49,938 bases of DNA from an uncultured Pedosphaera sp. (lineage in GTDB: Bacteria; Verrucomicrobiota; Verrucomicrobiia; Limisphaerales; Pedosphaeraceae), in NCBI GenBank assembly GCA_903918755.1, contig CAIXFN010000021.1:1-49938 (forward strand). The letters run 5' to 3'. A program made the translations under genes and the position numbers. The notes below the pieces were generated by a model. The model worked only from the letters and a program-made list of their open reading frames with translations, made no database searches and had not been told where the DNA came from. Within the stretch, counting starts at the first letter, position 1, and the number at the start of each line of letters is the position of its first letter. Positions 33,249 through 41,678 of this stretch are shown in pieces.

Positions 33249-35174
33249 TTATGAGGTTGACCGAGCCGGCGGGCCGGTAATGGCGTCGCCCTGCGGACTG
33301 GCAATCGGCAGTTCCAGGGTAAATTCCGCGCCCCGCCCCGCCCCCTCGCTCCGCGCTGTCAAACGACCACCCATTTCCTTCGCGGCATTCGCCCCGCTGT
33401 GCAAACCAAAACCGTGGCCCTCCTTCTTCGTCGTGAAACCATGCTGAAAAATGCGCGTCAGGTTTTCCGCCGGAATCCCCGTGCCCGTGTCCCGGACGAT
33501 AATATTAACCAGACCGCTTTCTCCCAACTGAATGGCGAGGGTCAGCGTTTTCTGGCTGATGGGGGAATCATCCATGGCGTGCTTGGCGTTCCGGATCAGG
33601 TTCACGAGAATCTGCAAAACCTTGTGTTTGTCCACCGAGATCAGCGGCACCGGGGCATACTCCCGCACCACCCTCACCCCGTGCCGGCCCAGCGCGACAT
33701 CGTTCATCCGGAGTGCATCCTCCACCAACACTTCCGCCGGCAGCGCCTCCGTGACCCCGGACAACCGCGCGTAACTTTGCTGCATCGCCACGATTTCCTT
33801 GATATGCTCAACATTCTTGTTCAACCCGTCCAACTCGACCTGCCAGGCCTGCTGCTGCGCCACCAGGTTGTCGCTGAGTTTGATCAAGAAACCGGGCAAT
33901 AGTTTGCCCTTCGGATCGCTGGCCAGGTAGGTCGCGGCGTCCTCCGTGTGCTCCCGTAACAGGGCGGTGGCTTTAGCCAGGTTACCGATTTGGGATTTGC
34001 TCAGGCTGTCCCGCAAGATGGAGGCCGAGACATTGACGCTGTTCAAAACGTTGCCCACGTTGTGCAGGACGCTCGTCGCCACTTCCGCCATGCCCGCTTT
34101 CCGTTGGGACTTGGCAAATTGATCATTCAATTGGGCCAGATTCTGCGCCGCCTGCTTCTGTTCGGTAATGTCCGTGAACGCCTCCAGCACGCCGGTGATC
34201 GTCCCGCCCGCATCCCGGAAAGGCGTGCTATAAACCGCGACCCAAATTTTCCGGCCGTCCTTGCGCCGCAACATAATTTCGTATTGCTCCGAAATCCCCT
34301 CCCACCGCCGGGCCTTGCGCGCGGCGGCGGCGCCCGCCGGCTCGGCCGGTATCATCAACTCGCTCGCTTTTTGCCCGCGCATCTCCTCCGCGCGCCACCC
34401 CAGCAATTCGCTGATGCGCTGATTCAGGAGCAGAATCCGGTCTTCCGCATCCGTGATCAAGATACCTTCACTGAGACTCTCCACCACCCCGCGAAAGCGC
34501 GCTTCCGATTCCCGCATCGCCAGGGTGCCGCGGCGCAGCACAAAAACCGCCCCGCTGGCCCCCACCAGATACACCGCGAAGATGGCGATAATTTTGAAAA
34601 TGGAACGCCGGAACAGGCTCTGCACCCGTTCCAATCGCGCGTTTGCCCGGTCGAGGTGAAATTTCTTGATCTCCGACAGATCTTGTCGCAACCGTTCAAA
34701 AAGCGGCGTGCATTTCTGCGTGTCCAGCGCAATGGCTCCTTCGGGATCCCCTTCCAAGACCGTGGCCAGGACCTCCGCCAGCACCGCGTCATATTCCGTC
34801 CAGTCCTGCTGCAGGCGCTTCCAAATCGTCAACTGGTTCAAGTCGGCAAAAATCTTCCGCTGTCCGGTAATCACTTCGATGACCTGCTTTTCGAGCACGT
34901 GCATGTCATCGGCCGATTTCAGCTGCACATTGCTGTTGGTCGAGGTCAGGGCGTAAAGCACGAACCGGCGGGTTTCCTGCACCTGAAATTGTAATTCGCT
35001 GAACTGGCTCAGCGCGGCCACGGAATCGAGGTAAAGTCGTTCCACTTCCCGGTTGGTCCCGCCGAAATCCAGCACTACCACGACACACACAATGACCAGC
35101 GCCAACAAACCACCCACCGATTCAAAACCATGGCGGCGCACGAGCTGGACCAACTTTTGCATGGAGGGGTTCAT
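33249..35174 (-). CDS. Membrane PAS-domain sensor histidine kinase
   Basis: This is a 641-residue sensor kinase. Membrane helices at about 20-37 and 192-213 bracket an all-helical periplasmic sensor of about 150 residues. A PAS domain with PAC motif follows at about 222-340 (GILITDAEDRILLLNQRISE, DITEQKQAAQNL). The phospho-acceptor region is GMAEVATSVLHNVGNVLNSV with His371, a variant H-box lacking the usual HE pair. The ATPase domain shows ILVNLIRNAKHAMDD, DTGTGIPAENL and GHGFGLHSGANAAKEMGG. Its ATG overlaps the stop of the binding-protein gene by 4 bases. Operon context suggests that it reads a periplasmic signal delivered by that protein and phosphorylates the downstream regulator; this is inference. 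Confidence 0.92.
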   Translation of the reverse strand: MNPSMQKLVQLVRRHGFESVGGLLALVIVCVVVVLDFGGTNREVERLYLDSVAALSQFSELQFQVQETRRFVLYALTSTNSNVQLKSADDMHVLEKQVIEVITGQRKIFADLNQLTIWKRLQQDWTEYDAVLAEVLATVLEGDPEGAIALDTQKCTPLFERLRQDLSEIKKFHLDRANARLERVQSLFRRSIFKIIAIFAVYLVGASGAVFVLRRGTLAMRESEARFRGVVESLSEGILITDAEDRILLLNQRISELLGWRAEEMRGQKASELMIPAEPAGAAAARKARRWEGISEQYEIMLRRKDGRKIWVAVYSTPFRDAGGTITGVLEAFTDITEQKQAAQNLAQLNDQFAKSQRKAGMAEVATSVLHNVGNVLNSVNVSASILRDSLSKSQIGNLAKATALLREHTEDAATYLASDPKGKLLPGFLIKLSDNLVAQQQAWQVELDGLNKNVEHIKEIVAMQQSYARLSGVTEALPAEVLVEDALRMNDVALGRHGVRVVREYAPVPLISVDKHKVLQILVNLIRNAKHAMDDSPISQKTLTLAIQLGESGLVNIIVRDTGTGIPAENLTRIFQHGFTTKKEGHGFGLHSGANAAKEMGGRLTARSEGAGRGAEFTLELPIASPQGDAITGPPARSTS

Positions 35175-35746
35175 TTCGCGGCCGGTTCGGTGATTTTGAG
35201 TGGGTAGTCCTTGTCCGTGGGAGCCCGTCCCCCTACCCGGAGCACTTTCACCGAATCATCCACCTCTCCCGCCCGGATGAACCCGATGGCCCCCGGCACA
35301 TTAAAGACAAACTTGCGCACGTTGACGGAACTGGCCAGTTCCTTCGGCGCGGAGCCCCCACGACCGGCGAAACTCCTTTGGATGAAAAATTGGCTGAATT
35401 CGCCCTCCGTAAAGTGATAGATCTCGCGCAACACCAACTCCCGCTCCGGCGTGCCGCTGGGGAGCATCACAACGGTGATCTTCTTGTCATTCGACCACCG
35501 GTCGCGTTCCAGGCGGAAATATTTCCGCAAATCCTCCAACGATAGCTCATCCACCGGGTTGGCCTTGTTGACGATAATGGCGAGCGCCTCCCCTGCGATC
35601 TCGCCATTGGCGTCTTCCCCGGACGCTCCGTATGCCGTCGCCACCTCACCCCAAGCCATCCGGGCCAGCCAGAACGTGAGGATTGCGGCCACCATTCCCG
35701 GCAGCAGCCATCCCCGCCCGCCACGCCATGCTGCCCAGTCCTTCAT
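35171..35746 (-). CDS. Short PstS-like periplasmic phosphate-binding-domain protein
   Basis: This 191-residue exported protein has an N-terminal hydrophobic segment at about 13-31 and then a PBP-like region: GEALAIIVNKANPVDELSLE, DLRKYFRLERDRWSNDKKIT, VVMLPSGTPERELVLREIYH, FSQFFIQRSF and NVPGAIGFIRAGEVDD. These match the phosphate ABC transporter substrate-binding family, but only about half of a PstS is present, so it is probably a one-lobe relative. No Pst permease is nearby. Its start overlaps the stop of the SCO1-like gene and its stop overlaps the kinase start, each by 4 bases. That suggests a ligand-sensing subunit for the kinase rather than a transporter part. Confidence 0.82.
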   Translation of the reverse strand: MKDWAAWRGGRGWLLPGMVAAILTFWLARMAWGEVATAYGASGEDANGEIAGEALAIIVNKANPVDELSLEDLRKYFRLERDRWSNDKKITVVMLPSGTPERELVLREIYHFTEGEFSQFFIQRSFAGRGGSAPKELASSVNVRKFVFNVPGAIGFIRAGEVDDSVKVLRVGGRAPTDKDYPLKITEPAAK

Positions 35747-36339
35747 TCGGCAAAACCGGGCTGGGCGGCTACCGCCGTTGCAATTTCGCGGGCGATCCCC
35801 GGCAAGTCGGCGTGCTGGCCGTGATGGCGGTGGATGATTCTGCCTTGGGGATCCAGCACTACCAGTTCACTGGAATGGATAAAACGCCCGGCCCCATCCC
35901 GGCCGCTACCCACGCCCAGTCGCGCCGCCAGTTGCTTCGTGGCCGCTTCCTCCCCACGCAGGAGGACCCACCGGTCCGCGGCCAACCCCCAGGCATGGCG
36001 ATAAGCCCGCAACGTCGCTGCCGTGTCCCGCGGGGGATCCAATGTCACCAGCACAAATTTCACCCGGGCTCGCACCCCCGGGGCCAGCGAAGCCTCGATC
36101 TGCTCCAGGTCCTGACGGGTGATCGCGCACACCCCCTGACACGAGCTGTAAAACATGGCCATGATCCGCACCCGGCCATTCAATTCGTTGAGGTGGATTT
36201 TCCCGCCCGCATCCGTTTCCCAAAGCGTCGCACCCGCATCCTCCACGCCACCACCGCTCACGTTCCCCTCCGTCGGCGGAGCCGCACACCCGGTCAGCAG
36301 GGCCAGGGACGCGAAGAGAACGTGAATTCTGGCGGGCAT
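35743..36339 (-). CDS. SCO1/SenC-family lipoprotein
   Basis: This is a 198-residue thioredoxin-fold protein of the SCO1/SenC family. A lipobox LLTGC with Cys18 indicates lipid anchoring. The copper/redox motif CQGVC is at Cys67 and Cys71 (MFYSSCQGVCAITRQDLEQI), and the conserved distal ligand is His155 (GRFIHSSELVVLDPQGRIIH). SCO proteins deliver copper to cytochrome oxidase CuA or act as thiol-disulfide sensors. No cytochrome oxidase gene is nearby. It begins 2 bases after the porin stop and is coupled to the PstS-like gene, so a sensing or redox role in this operon is plausible. Confidence 0.92.
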   Translation of the reverse strand: MPARIHVLFASLALLTGCAAPPTEGNVSGGGVEDAGATLWETDAGGKIHLNELNGRVRIMAMFYSSCQGVCAITRQDLEQIEASLAPGVRARVKFVLVTLDPPRDTAATLRAYRHAWGLAADRWVLLRGEEAATKQLAARLGVGSGRDGAGRFIHSSELVVLDPQGRIIHRHHGQHADLPGIAREIATAVAAQPGFAE

Positions 36340-36341
36340 GC

Positions 36342-37766
36342 TCAGAAAGTGAAACAGGCCTGCAGAGTGATCCGGCTGGCGTCATTCAGTCCCGAATCAT
36401 GCAGGAAATCATACTGAACCTTAAAAGCGGCAAAGTCCGAGAAATCATAACGCAATCCCAGGCTGGGGCCGTAATGCACTCCGGCATTGACCCCGCCCGC
36501 CCACGCCAGCGTGTAAAGCATGTCGTTGCGGGACACATTGTAATAAGTGAACCGCGCATATGGCGTCAAAAGCCCGAATTTGCGCGACAATTGGGTGAAG
36601 AAAGCCGGGCTGTAATGCGCGCTTCCCACCTGCGGCCGGTCCTGGATCAAATAACCTTCCGCCATCATTTCCCAAAGGGCATTGCGGTAAACCACGTGGC
36701 TGTTGAAAATCAACTGATTGTTCCGCGGGAGGGAGGTGATGCCCGAGGTTTGGCTCGTCAGATCCGGGGTGATCAGATCGTAATACACGCCGCTCCCAAA
36801 TTGAAATCCCGGCAACCCCTCGGGCCGGGCCGTCAGCGCCAGATTTACTGCCTTCGAATCACTGAATGACGTGATCTGCTGCACCGCCTCGTTATTGGGA
36901 TCACTCGAGTAATGCAATCCGTTGCCCACTTCGACGAAATAATCCAGGTTCAATTTGCCCGACGGCACCGCACCGTGGATGGACAGCCCCACCATATGCA
37001 CCGGCAGGATTCCCCCCGAGTCTTCAAATTGCAAAAAGGTGGGGCGCCCCACCGCGGTTTCCAGCCAATTCCCATGATGGTACGTCGTGCTGTAATAACC
37101 GAGCGCCGTGTGAAAGCGGCCCAGGTCCAGATTGAAATAATCATTGGCGCGGTACTCCAGATAGAGCCGCTCAATATCAATCTCCATCTTGTTGTCCAGC
37201 CCCGCCCCCAAGGCCGTTTCGTTGACAATGGAGAGGTTCTCCGCCAATTGCGAACTCAGGTAAAGGTCCAACGCGCCCAAAAAGAAGGTATTGCGCCCCC
37301 CATACGTCGAGACGCCATACGGAATCCGCCCGCTCTTCCGCGTATCCGCTGTCCAATCAATATCCCCGAACCCGTGAAACTGCAGGTTGGGATATTTTGG
37401 TTTTAGATCCACCGTGTCCCGGGCATCCAGTTCCGACCGCAACTTCGTGAGTTCCGCCTCATCCTTCACCAACCGTTGCTGCCAGGCCGGATCGGGTGCC
37501 GCCCCCGCCGCCGCCGTCATATTCGTCGCGACCGACCCGACCGGACGCGCCGCCAATTCCGCCTTAAGCGCCTTGATTTCGCCCTCCGCCTGCGCCAACC
37601 GCGACAACACCTGCTGCAACATCTCCGGCGTCACCTGATTGGTCACGGCCGTCTGGCTACGGCCAGGCAGCGCCCCCCCCAGCCAAAACAGCGCCAAGAC
37701 AACCGCAAACCCGCCCTCCGGCACTCCCCGGAACGGCGCTAAATTACGTTTTGTGATGCCCTTCAT
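36342..37766 (-). CDS. Outer-membrane porin-like beta-barrel protein
   Basis: This is a 474-residue exported protein. After a signal peptide (ending near LPGRSQTAVTN) it has a short coiled coil (MLQQVLSRLAQAEGEIKALK and QRLVKDEAELTKLRSELDAR), then a beta-barrel region starting LQFHGFGDIDWTADTR and ending in phenylalanine (RITLQACFTF), as outer-membrane proteins do. Alternating amphipathic strands are seen throughout (YLEYRANDYFNLDLGRFHTA, LALTARPEGLPGFQFGSGVY). The N-terminal coiled coil may span toward peptidoglycan. ATG at 37766 is chosen; a GTG at 37814 would add 16 residues. It is the first gene of the five-gene signalling operon. A TTGACA box lies upstream at 37851-37846, but I see no good -10 partner. 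Confidence 0.85.
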   Translation of the reverse strand: MKGITKRNLAPFRGVPEGGFAVVLALFWLGGALPGRSQTAVTNQVTPEMLQQVLSRLAQAEGEIKALKAELAARPVGSVATNMTAAAGAAPDPAWQQRLVKDEAELTKLRSELDARDTVDLKPKYPNLQFHGFGDIDWTADTRKSGRIPYGVSTYGGRNTFFLGALDLYLSSQLAENLSIVNETALGAGLDNKMEIDIERLYLEYRANDYFNLDLGRFHTALGYYSTTYHHGNWLETAVGRPTFLQFEDSGGILPVHMVGLSIHGAVPSGKLNLDYFVEVGNGLHYSSDPNNEAVQQITSFSDSKAVNLALTARPEGLPGFQFGSGVYYDLITPDLTSQTSGITSLPRNNQLIFNSHVVYRNALWEMMAEGYLIQDRPQVGSAHYSPAFFTQLSRKFGLLTPYARFTYYNVSRNDMLYTLAWAGGVNAGVHYGPSLGLRYDFSDFAAFKVQYDFLHDSGLNDASRITLQACFTF

Positions 37767-38496
37767 TCCGAAAACCCCACTCGCAACTGGTTTATTTCGA
37801 CCACTAATCACCACCGCAACCCCACGCTTATCGATAGAAATCCGGTGTCAACATGCCTTGTAGTGTTCCGAATTGTCCACATAAATCTGGCGTCCAGAGC
37901 CCATTCCCCTCAAGTCCAAAGGGGTCAGTCCCGACTATCAGCCAATTCAAAACTGGTGTTCAACGTGTTGCGAGTTCCCATCGACGAACGTCGTGCAATC
38001 CACACCAGCCTCCTCATGGTCTCCCCGTGAACGTCACAACGAGCTCAACTCCCGCTTGAAGTCGGATTAAAAAGTCGAAATCCCCGGCTAAAATCCTCCC
38101 GTAGGAATACGAAACCCCGAATCCAGTGCTAAAACCAAACCGGAGGCTGGCCCGCCCGCTGCTCAAGAGTAAGCAACCGCACCGGCCAACCGTGGCTTTC
38201 GCCGCCCGACCGCCTGTTCCTCGCTCCGGGCGGACCCGCTCTTTGACATATTAATATGGATCCCGGCCATCGCCTGGCAACCACCCGCGAGACCGGAGGC
38301 GGATGGCGGCCCCGGCCGCGCGGCACCTGCCCTAAACGGCAGCCCACGCGGCACCCCGCCATCCGCACCGCATTTCATCCAAGAAAAACCGACCAAAATC
38401 CTGGCCAATGGTTCGCCTGTAATCCCGACTAAATCAGTCAAGTTTCCCCACTCCGAACCGCCAAGGCACCAAATGGGCCGGTGAGCCCGTCGAACC

Positions 38497-38524
38497 GAGT
38501 CTAGGTTCCAGACGGTGAATCCAG
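38497..38524 (+). repeat. Degenerate 28-base direct repeat, copy 1
   Basis: GAGTCTAGGTTCC...GAATCCAG, 28 bases, matches a second copy at 38677-38704 with four mismatches. The tail TTAATCCAGTTTCG also recurs at about 38535 and 38697. The copies are 180 bases apart in the gene-free region and flank a CCTCCGCG-rich segment. Confidence 0.7.
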
Positions 38525-38676
38525 GTTAAACAAACTTAATCCAGTTTCGCTCGCTCGCCCTGTCCGAACCCTCGCCGACCTCCGCGGCCTCCGCGCCTCC
38601 GCGTGAGATCTTCCCCTGTCCCTCGGTCCCTCTCAGTTAACTCTGTTGGCTCCTGTGAAATGGTCCCCGCCCTTGC

Positions 38677-38704
38677 GAGTCCAGGTTCCGGACAGTTAAT
38701 CCAG
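38677..38704 (+). repeat. Degenerate 28-base direct repeat, copy 2
   Basis: GAGTCCAGGTTCC...TTAATCCAG matches the copy at 38497-38524 at 24 of 28 bases. It lies about 110 bases before the prepilin start codon. Confidence 0.7.
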
Positions 38705-38815
38705 TTTCGTGCGCCATCGCTCCCCAACCTCGTTCCGGGACCACCGCCTGCCGGACCCAATCGCCGCCAAAAACTTGACAACCACGCCGCCGACTCCCAC
38801 TGTTACGATTCAGTA

Positions 38816-39715
38816 ATGATTGCCATCATTCCTGCCCCTCCCGGATCGGCGACCAGAAAACGCGGTTTCACCCTCGTTGAGCTGCTCGTCGTCATTGCGA
38901 TCATCGCCATCCTGGCCAGCCTGCTCCTGCCCGTCCTCGCGCATGCCAAACAGGAAGCCCAGGGCACCCAGTGCCGCAATAATCATCGCCAACTGGCTTT
39001 CGCCTGGAAAATGTATGCCGACGACAGCCACAACAACATCGTCCTCGCCAGCAGCGATTACGTTGCGGGCAATCCCCTGGATCAGTATGCCTGGACCCAG
39101 ACGGACATGGATTTTGATCCCGCCAATCGCGGCAACTACGACATCACGGCCGACATGACCCAGCGGCCCCTCTGGCCGTACAGCCCGAATCCCGGCATCT
39201 ACAAATGCCCCTCCGACCACTCCTTCGTCACCGTGAACGGGGTCAACCTGCCCCGGGTGCGCACCATTGCCATGAATCTTTATCTGGGCGGATTCGGCGG
39301 CAACAATGGCGGCTGGACCGATGTCACGACCTACGGCACGATTTACATGAAATCCACGGATTTGGACGACAGCCGAGGCGGCACGTGGGGCCCCAGCAAG
39401 TGCTGGATCTTCGTGGACGAACGCGAAGACCGGATCAACCTGAGCAATTTTATGGTGGATATGGTGGGTTTTAATCCGAACAACCCGGCCCTTTATCAAT
39501 TTACGCCGGACATGCCGGCCTTTTACCACAATAATTGTGGCGGTTTTGATTTCGCCGACGGCCATGCGGAGTTGCACAAATGGCTGGATCGCCGCACCAT
39601 GCCCCCGCTCCTGCTCGAAAACTCCACCATCGCCAATTCCTTCGGGGTCGTCGCCTCCCCCCGCAATCCGGACATCGCCTGGCTGCAGGACCATTCCACC
39701 CGCCCGAAGAATTGA
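38816..39715 (+). CDS. H-X9-DG prepilin-type protein
   Basis: This is a 299-residue prepilin-like protein. Leader [17 protein letters not shown] is cleaved before [20 protein letters not shown] (Glu at +5). The helix continues [20 protein letters not shown], a pattern common in Verrucomicrobia and Planctomycetes. Near the C-terminus [13 protein letters not shown] gives the H-X9-DG signature of this large family (His, nine residues, Asp-Gly). These proteins occur in many copies per genome with unknown function. ATG at 38816 is chosen because the leader is then of normal length. No ribosome-binding site is seen; a TACGAT box ends 7 bases before the ATG. It stands alone between the repeat region and rpmI. 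Confidence 0.9.
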   Translation: MIAIIPAPPGSATRKRGFTLVELLVVIAIIAILASLLLPVLAHAKQEAQGTQCRNNHRQLAFAWKMYADDSHNNIVLASSDYVAGNPLDQYAWTQTDMDFDPANRGNYDITADMTQRPLWPYSPNPGIYKCPSDHSFVTVNGVNLPRVRTIAMNLYLGGFGGNNGGWTDVTTYGTIYMKSTDLDDSRGGTWGPSKCWIFVDEREDRINLSNFMVDMVGFNPNNPALYQFTPDMPAFYHNNCGGFDFADGHAELHKWLDRRTMPPLLLENSTIANSFGVVASPRNPDIAWLQDHSTRPKN

Positions 39716-39813
39716 CCCAATCGTAACCGGCCGCGGCTTGCCCGCAGCGGGGAATGCGAAAAAATGCCCCTTTTTACCGCCAAATCAATCAACCAAAATT
39801 CTCAAAATAGCCC

Positions 39814-39842
39814 TTGCTTCAATGGCGCGAACGTTCTATAGT
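39814..39842 (+). promoter_or_regulatory. Sigma-70-type promoter for rpmI-rplT
   Basis: TTGCTT (39814-39819), a 17-base spacer and TATAGT (39837-39842) form a good promoter reading into rpmI. The start would be near 39849, giving a leader of only about 24 bases, too short for a known L20-type autoregulatory fold. Confidence 0.72.
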
Positions 39843-39872
39843 GCGCGCTCTTTTGGAAAGAAACTTGAATTT

Positions 39873-40082
39873 ATGAGACGCCCCAAAGGCATTAAAACAA
39901 AGAAGTCGGTGAGCAAACGGTTCAAAATCACCGGCACCGGCAAGGTCATGCGCATGCGCGCCGGCAAACGCCATTTGCTGTCCAGCAAGAACGCCAAGCG
40001 CCGCCGCAGTTTGGGCACGGGCAAAGAGGTTGATTCCACGGACACGTACCGGATCACCCAGAGCCTGCCGTTCAGCCATTAA
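39873..40082 (+). CDS. rpmI: 50S ribosomal protein L35
   Basis: This is a 69-residue basic ribosomal protein: KGIKTKKSVSKRFKITGTGK, VMRMRAGKRHLLSSKNAKRR and the end DTYRITQSLPF. L35 binds 23S rRNA in the large subunit. It has the normal family length and is followed 39 bases later by rplT. In most bacteria infC precedes it; here a prepilin gene and a dedicated promoter do. Confidence 0.97.
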   Translation: MRRPKGIKTKKSVSKRFKITGTGKVMRMRAGKRHLLSSKNAKRRRSLGTGKEVDSTDTYRITQSLPFSH

Positions 40083-40121
40083 TCCGAACCGCCCTGTCCA
40101 CGTCAGTAATTTTTAACTTTT

Positions 40122-40493
40122 ATGCGAGTTACAAACGGTCCCGCCTCACGCAAACGCCGCATCCGCACAATCAAGGATGCCAAAGGATTCCGCGGCCGCC
40201 GGTCCAAGCTCTACCGCTATGCCGCCGACGCCACCGACCACGCCAAGCAATATGCTTATCGTGATCGCAAGGTGAAGAAGCGCACCTTCCGCCAGCTCTG
40301 GCAGGTCCGCATCAACGCCTCCGCCCGCGCCGCCGGCACCACCTATAGCCGCTTCATGGAAGGTCTCAAGGCCGCCAAGATCGCCCTGGACCGCAAGGTC
40401 CTGTCGGATATCGCCGCTACGGACACCACGGCATTCGGCGAACTGGTCAAACTTGCCCAGGAAGCCTTGAAGGCCAAAGCCGTAAAGGCGTAA
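40122..40493 (+). CDS. rplT: 50S ribosomal protein L20
   Basis: This 123-residue early-assembly protein of the large subunit is recognised by MRVTNGPASRKRRIRTIKDA, KGFRGRRSKLYRYA, AYRDRKVKKRTFRQLWQVRI and NASARAAGTTYSRFMEGLKA. L20 nucleates 23S rRNA folding and often represses its own operon. A strong hairpin plus T-run follows 31 bases after the stop, before pheS. Confidence 0.97.
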   Translation: MRVTNGPASRKRRIRTIKDAKGFRGRRSKLYRYAADATDHAKQYAYRDRKVKKRTFRQLWQVRINASARAAGTTYSRFMEGLKAAKIALDRKVLSDIAATDTTAFGELVKLAQEALKAKAVKA

Positions 40494-40524
40494 GCCGGAT
40501 TTCGATTTTCAAATCCCATTCCGC

Positions 40525-40558
40525 AAACGGGCGTCCTGTCATCAGGCGTCCGTTTTTT
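40525..40558 (+). terminator. Rho-independent terminator or attenuator between rplT and pheS
   Basis: The stem AAACGGGCGTCCTG pairs with CAGGCGTCCGTTT, with one G-T pair and one bulge; the loop is TCAT and a run of six T follows. It should stop much of the ribosomal transcript. Because pheS starts only 37 bases later and no new promoter is evident, it may work as a readthrough or attenuation point. I find no Phe-rich leader peptide or T-box before it. Confidence 0.75.
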
Positions 40559-40595
40559 CTTGGGGAGGACGACCCCGCAACACCGCGCATTGTTT

Positions 40596-41642
40596 ATGTC
40601 ATTTTTTGAGCAAATCGAACCGTTAAAACTGGCCGCGCTCGCCGAATTTGCCGCCGCGCCCGATTTTGCCGCCTTGGAACAAGCCAAAGGCGCCCACCTG
40701 GGCCCGCAAGGCCGCTTCACCGCGCTGCTGAAGCAACTCGGCACCCTGCCGAAAGAGGAAAAGCCCGCCGCCGGAAAATTGGTCAACCTGGCCAAAGTGG
40801 AACTCGAAGCCGCCTTGACTGCCCGCCGCACGGAGCTGGAACTCAAAGCCGCTTTGCCGAAGGATCCCACCGATTTCACCCTCCCCGGCCGCCGTCGTCC
40901 CCTGGGCAAACTCCATCCCCTCACCCGGGTCACCGAGGATATTGTCCGGATCTTTCGCAAGCTCGGTTTCGCGGTCGCCGATGGCCCGGAAATCGAGGAC
41001 GAATATCATTGCTTCGACGCCCTGAACACCCCGGCCGATCATCCGGCTCGCGACAGTCAGGATACGTTTTATTTGAATCTGGACCGCGCCGTCCCCGGCG
41101 CTGCCGGGGCACCGCCCCCGCAGACGGGTCGGATGCTGCTGCGCACCCATACCTCCTCGGTGCAAATCCGGGTAATGCAGGGCCAGCCGCCGCCCATCCG
41201 CATTATTGTTCCAGGCCGGGTTTATCGCCGCGACAATGCCGATGCCACCCACAACCCCACGTTCCAGCAAATCGAGGGACTGTATGTGGACAAGCACGTC
41301 ACCGTGGGCGATTTGAAGGGGACCGTGGAATTCGTCTTCAAGGAACTGCTGGGAGCGGACGTCAAACTCCGGTTCCGTCCCCACTATTTCTCCTACACGG
41401 AGCCCAGCTTCGAAATCGACTTCTCCAGCCCCATGGTCCGCAAAATGGGCAAGGAATGGCTGGAACTGGCCGGTTGCGGCATGGTCCATCCCAAGGTTTT
41501 CGCCAACGTCGGCTACGACCCCGAGATCTGGACCGGCTGGGCCTTCGGCTTCGGCATCGAGCGGATCGCCATGCTGCGTTACGAGATCAATGACATCCGG
41601 TTGTTCTATGAAAATGACACCCGGTTTTTGCGGCAGTTCTGA
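40596..41642 (+). CDS. pheS: Phenylalanyl-tRNA synthetase alpha subunit
   Basis: This 348-residue class II synthetase subunit has an N-terminal coiled-coil tRNA-binding region (about 1-95) followed by the catalytic core. Motif 1 is near HPLTRVTEDIVRIFRKLGF, then ADGPEIEDEYHCFDALNTPA and LRTHTSSVQIRVMQ. Motif 2 is GRVYRRDNADATHNPTFQQI, and motif 3 is AFGFGIERIAMLRYEINDIR. It forms an alpha2-beta2 enzyme with PheT that charges tRNA-Phe. ATG at 40596 is chosen over an upstream TTG. pheT follows after 36 bases. Confidence 0.97.
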   Translation: MSFFEQIEPLKLAALAEFAAAPDFAALEQAKGAHLGPQGRFTALLKQLGTLPKEEKPAAGKLVNLAKVELEAALTARRTELELKAALPKDPTDFTLPGRRRPLGKLHPLTRVTEDIVRIFRKLGFAVADGPEIEDEYHCFDALNTPADHPARDSQDTFYLNLDRAVPGAAGAPPPQTGRMLLRTHTSSVQIRVMQGQPPPIRIIVPGRVYRRDNADATHNPTFQQIEGLYVDKHVTVGDLKGTVEFVFKELLGADVKLRFRPHYFSYTEPSFEIDFSSPMVRKMGKEWLELAGCGMVHPKVFANVGYDPEIWTGWAFGFGIERIAMLRYEINDIRLFYENDTRFLRQF

Positions 41643-41678
41643 GTCGGACGGACAAATTTTGGCAAAGCAAGGAAACGG

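Larger units (their letters stand above)
37767..38815. other. 1-kb gene-free region with degenerate repeats
   Basis: No credible coding frame is present between the porin operon (minus) and the prepilin gene (plus). The stretch holds a 12-bp perfect palindrome CATATTAATATG at 38247-38258 in otherwise GC-rich sequence, with TTGACA overlapping it at 38243-38248. A Verrucomicrobia-like low-complexity segment (cctccgcgcctccgcgtgag, around 38590) is also present, together with the direct repeats listed separately. Promoters for the porin operon and the prepilin gene must lie near its ends. Confidence 0.6.

Noticed and set aside
35171-35746. Complete phosphate ABC transporter component
   Set aside because: The protein is only about half the length of PstS and no PstA, PstB or PstC gene is nearby, so a transport role is not claimed.
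38163-38781. Minus-strand frames in the repeat-rich intergenic region
   Set aside because: They are low-complexity translations of GC-rich repeat sequence without start signals or domains.
40494-40595. T-box or Phe leader peptide ahead of pheS
   Set aside because: No T-box consensus, no start codon and no run of Phe codons before the terminator hairpin.
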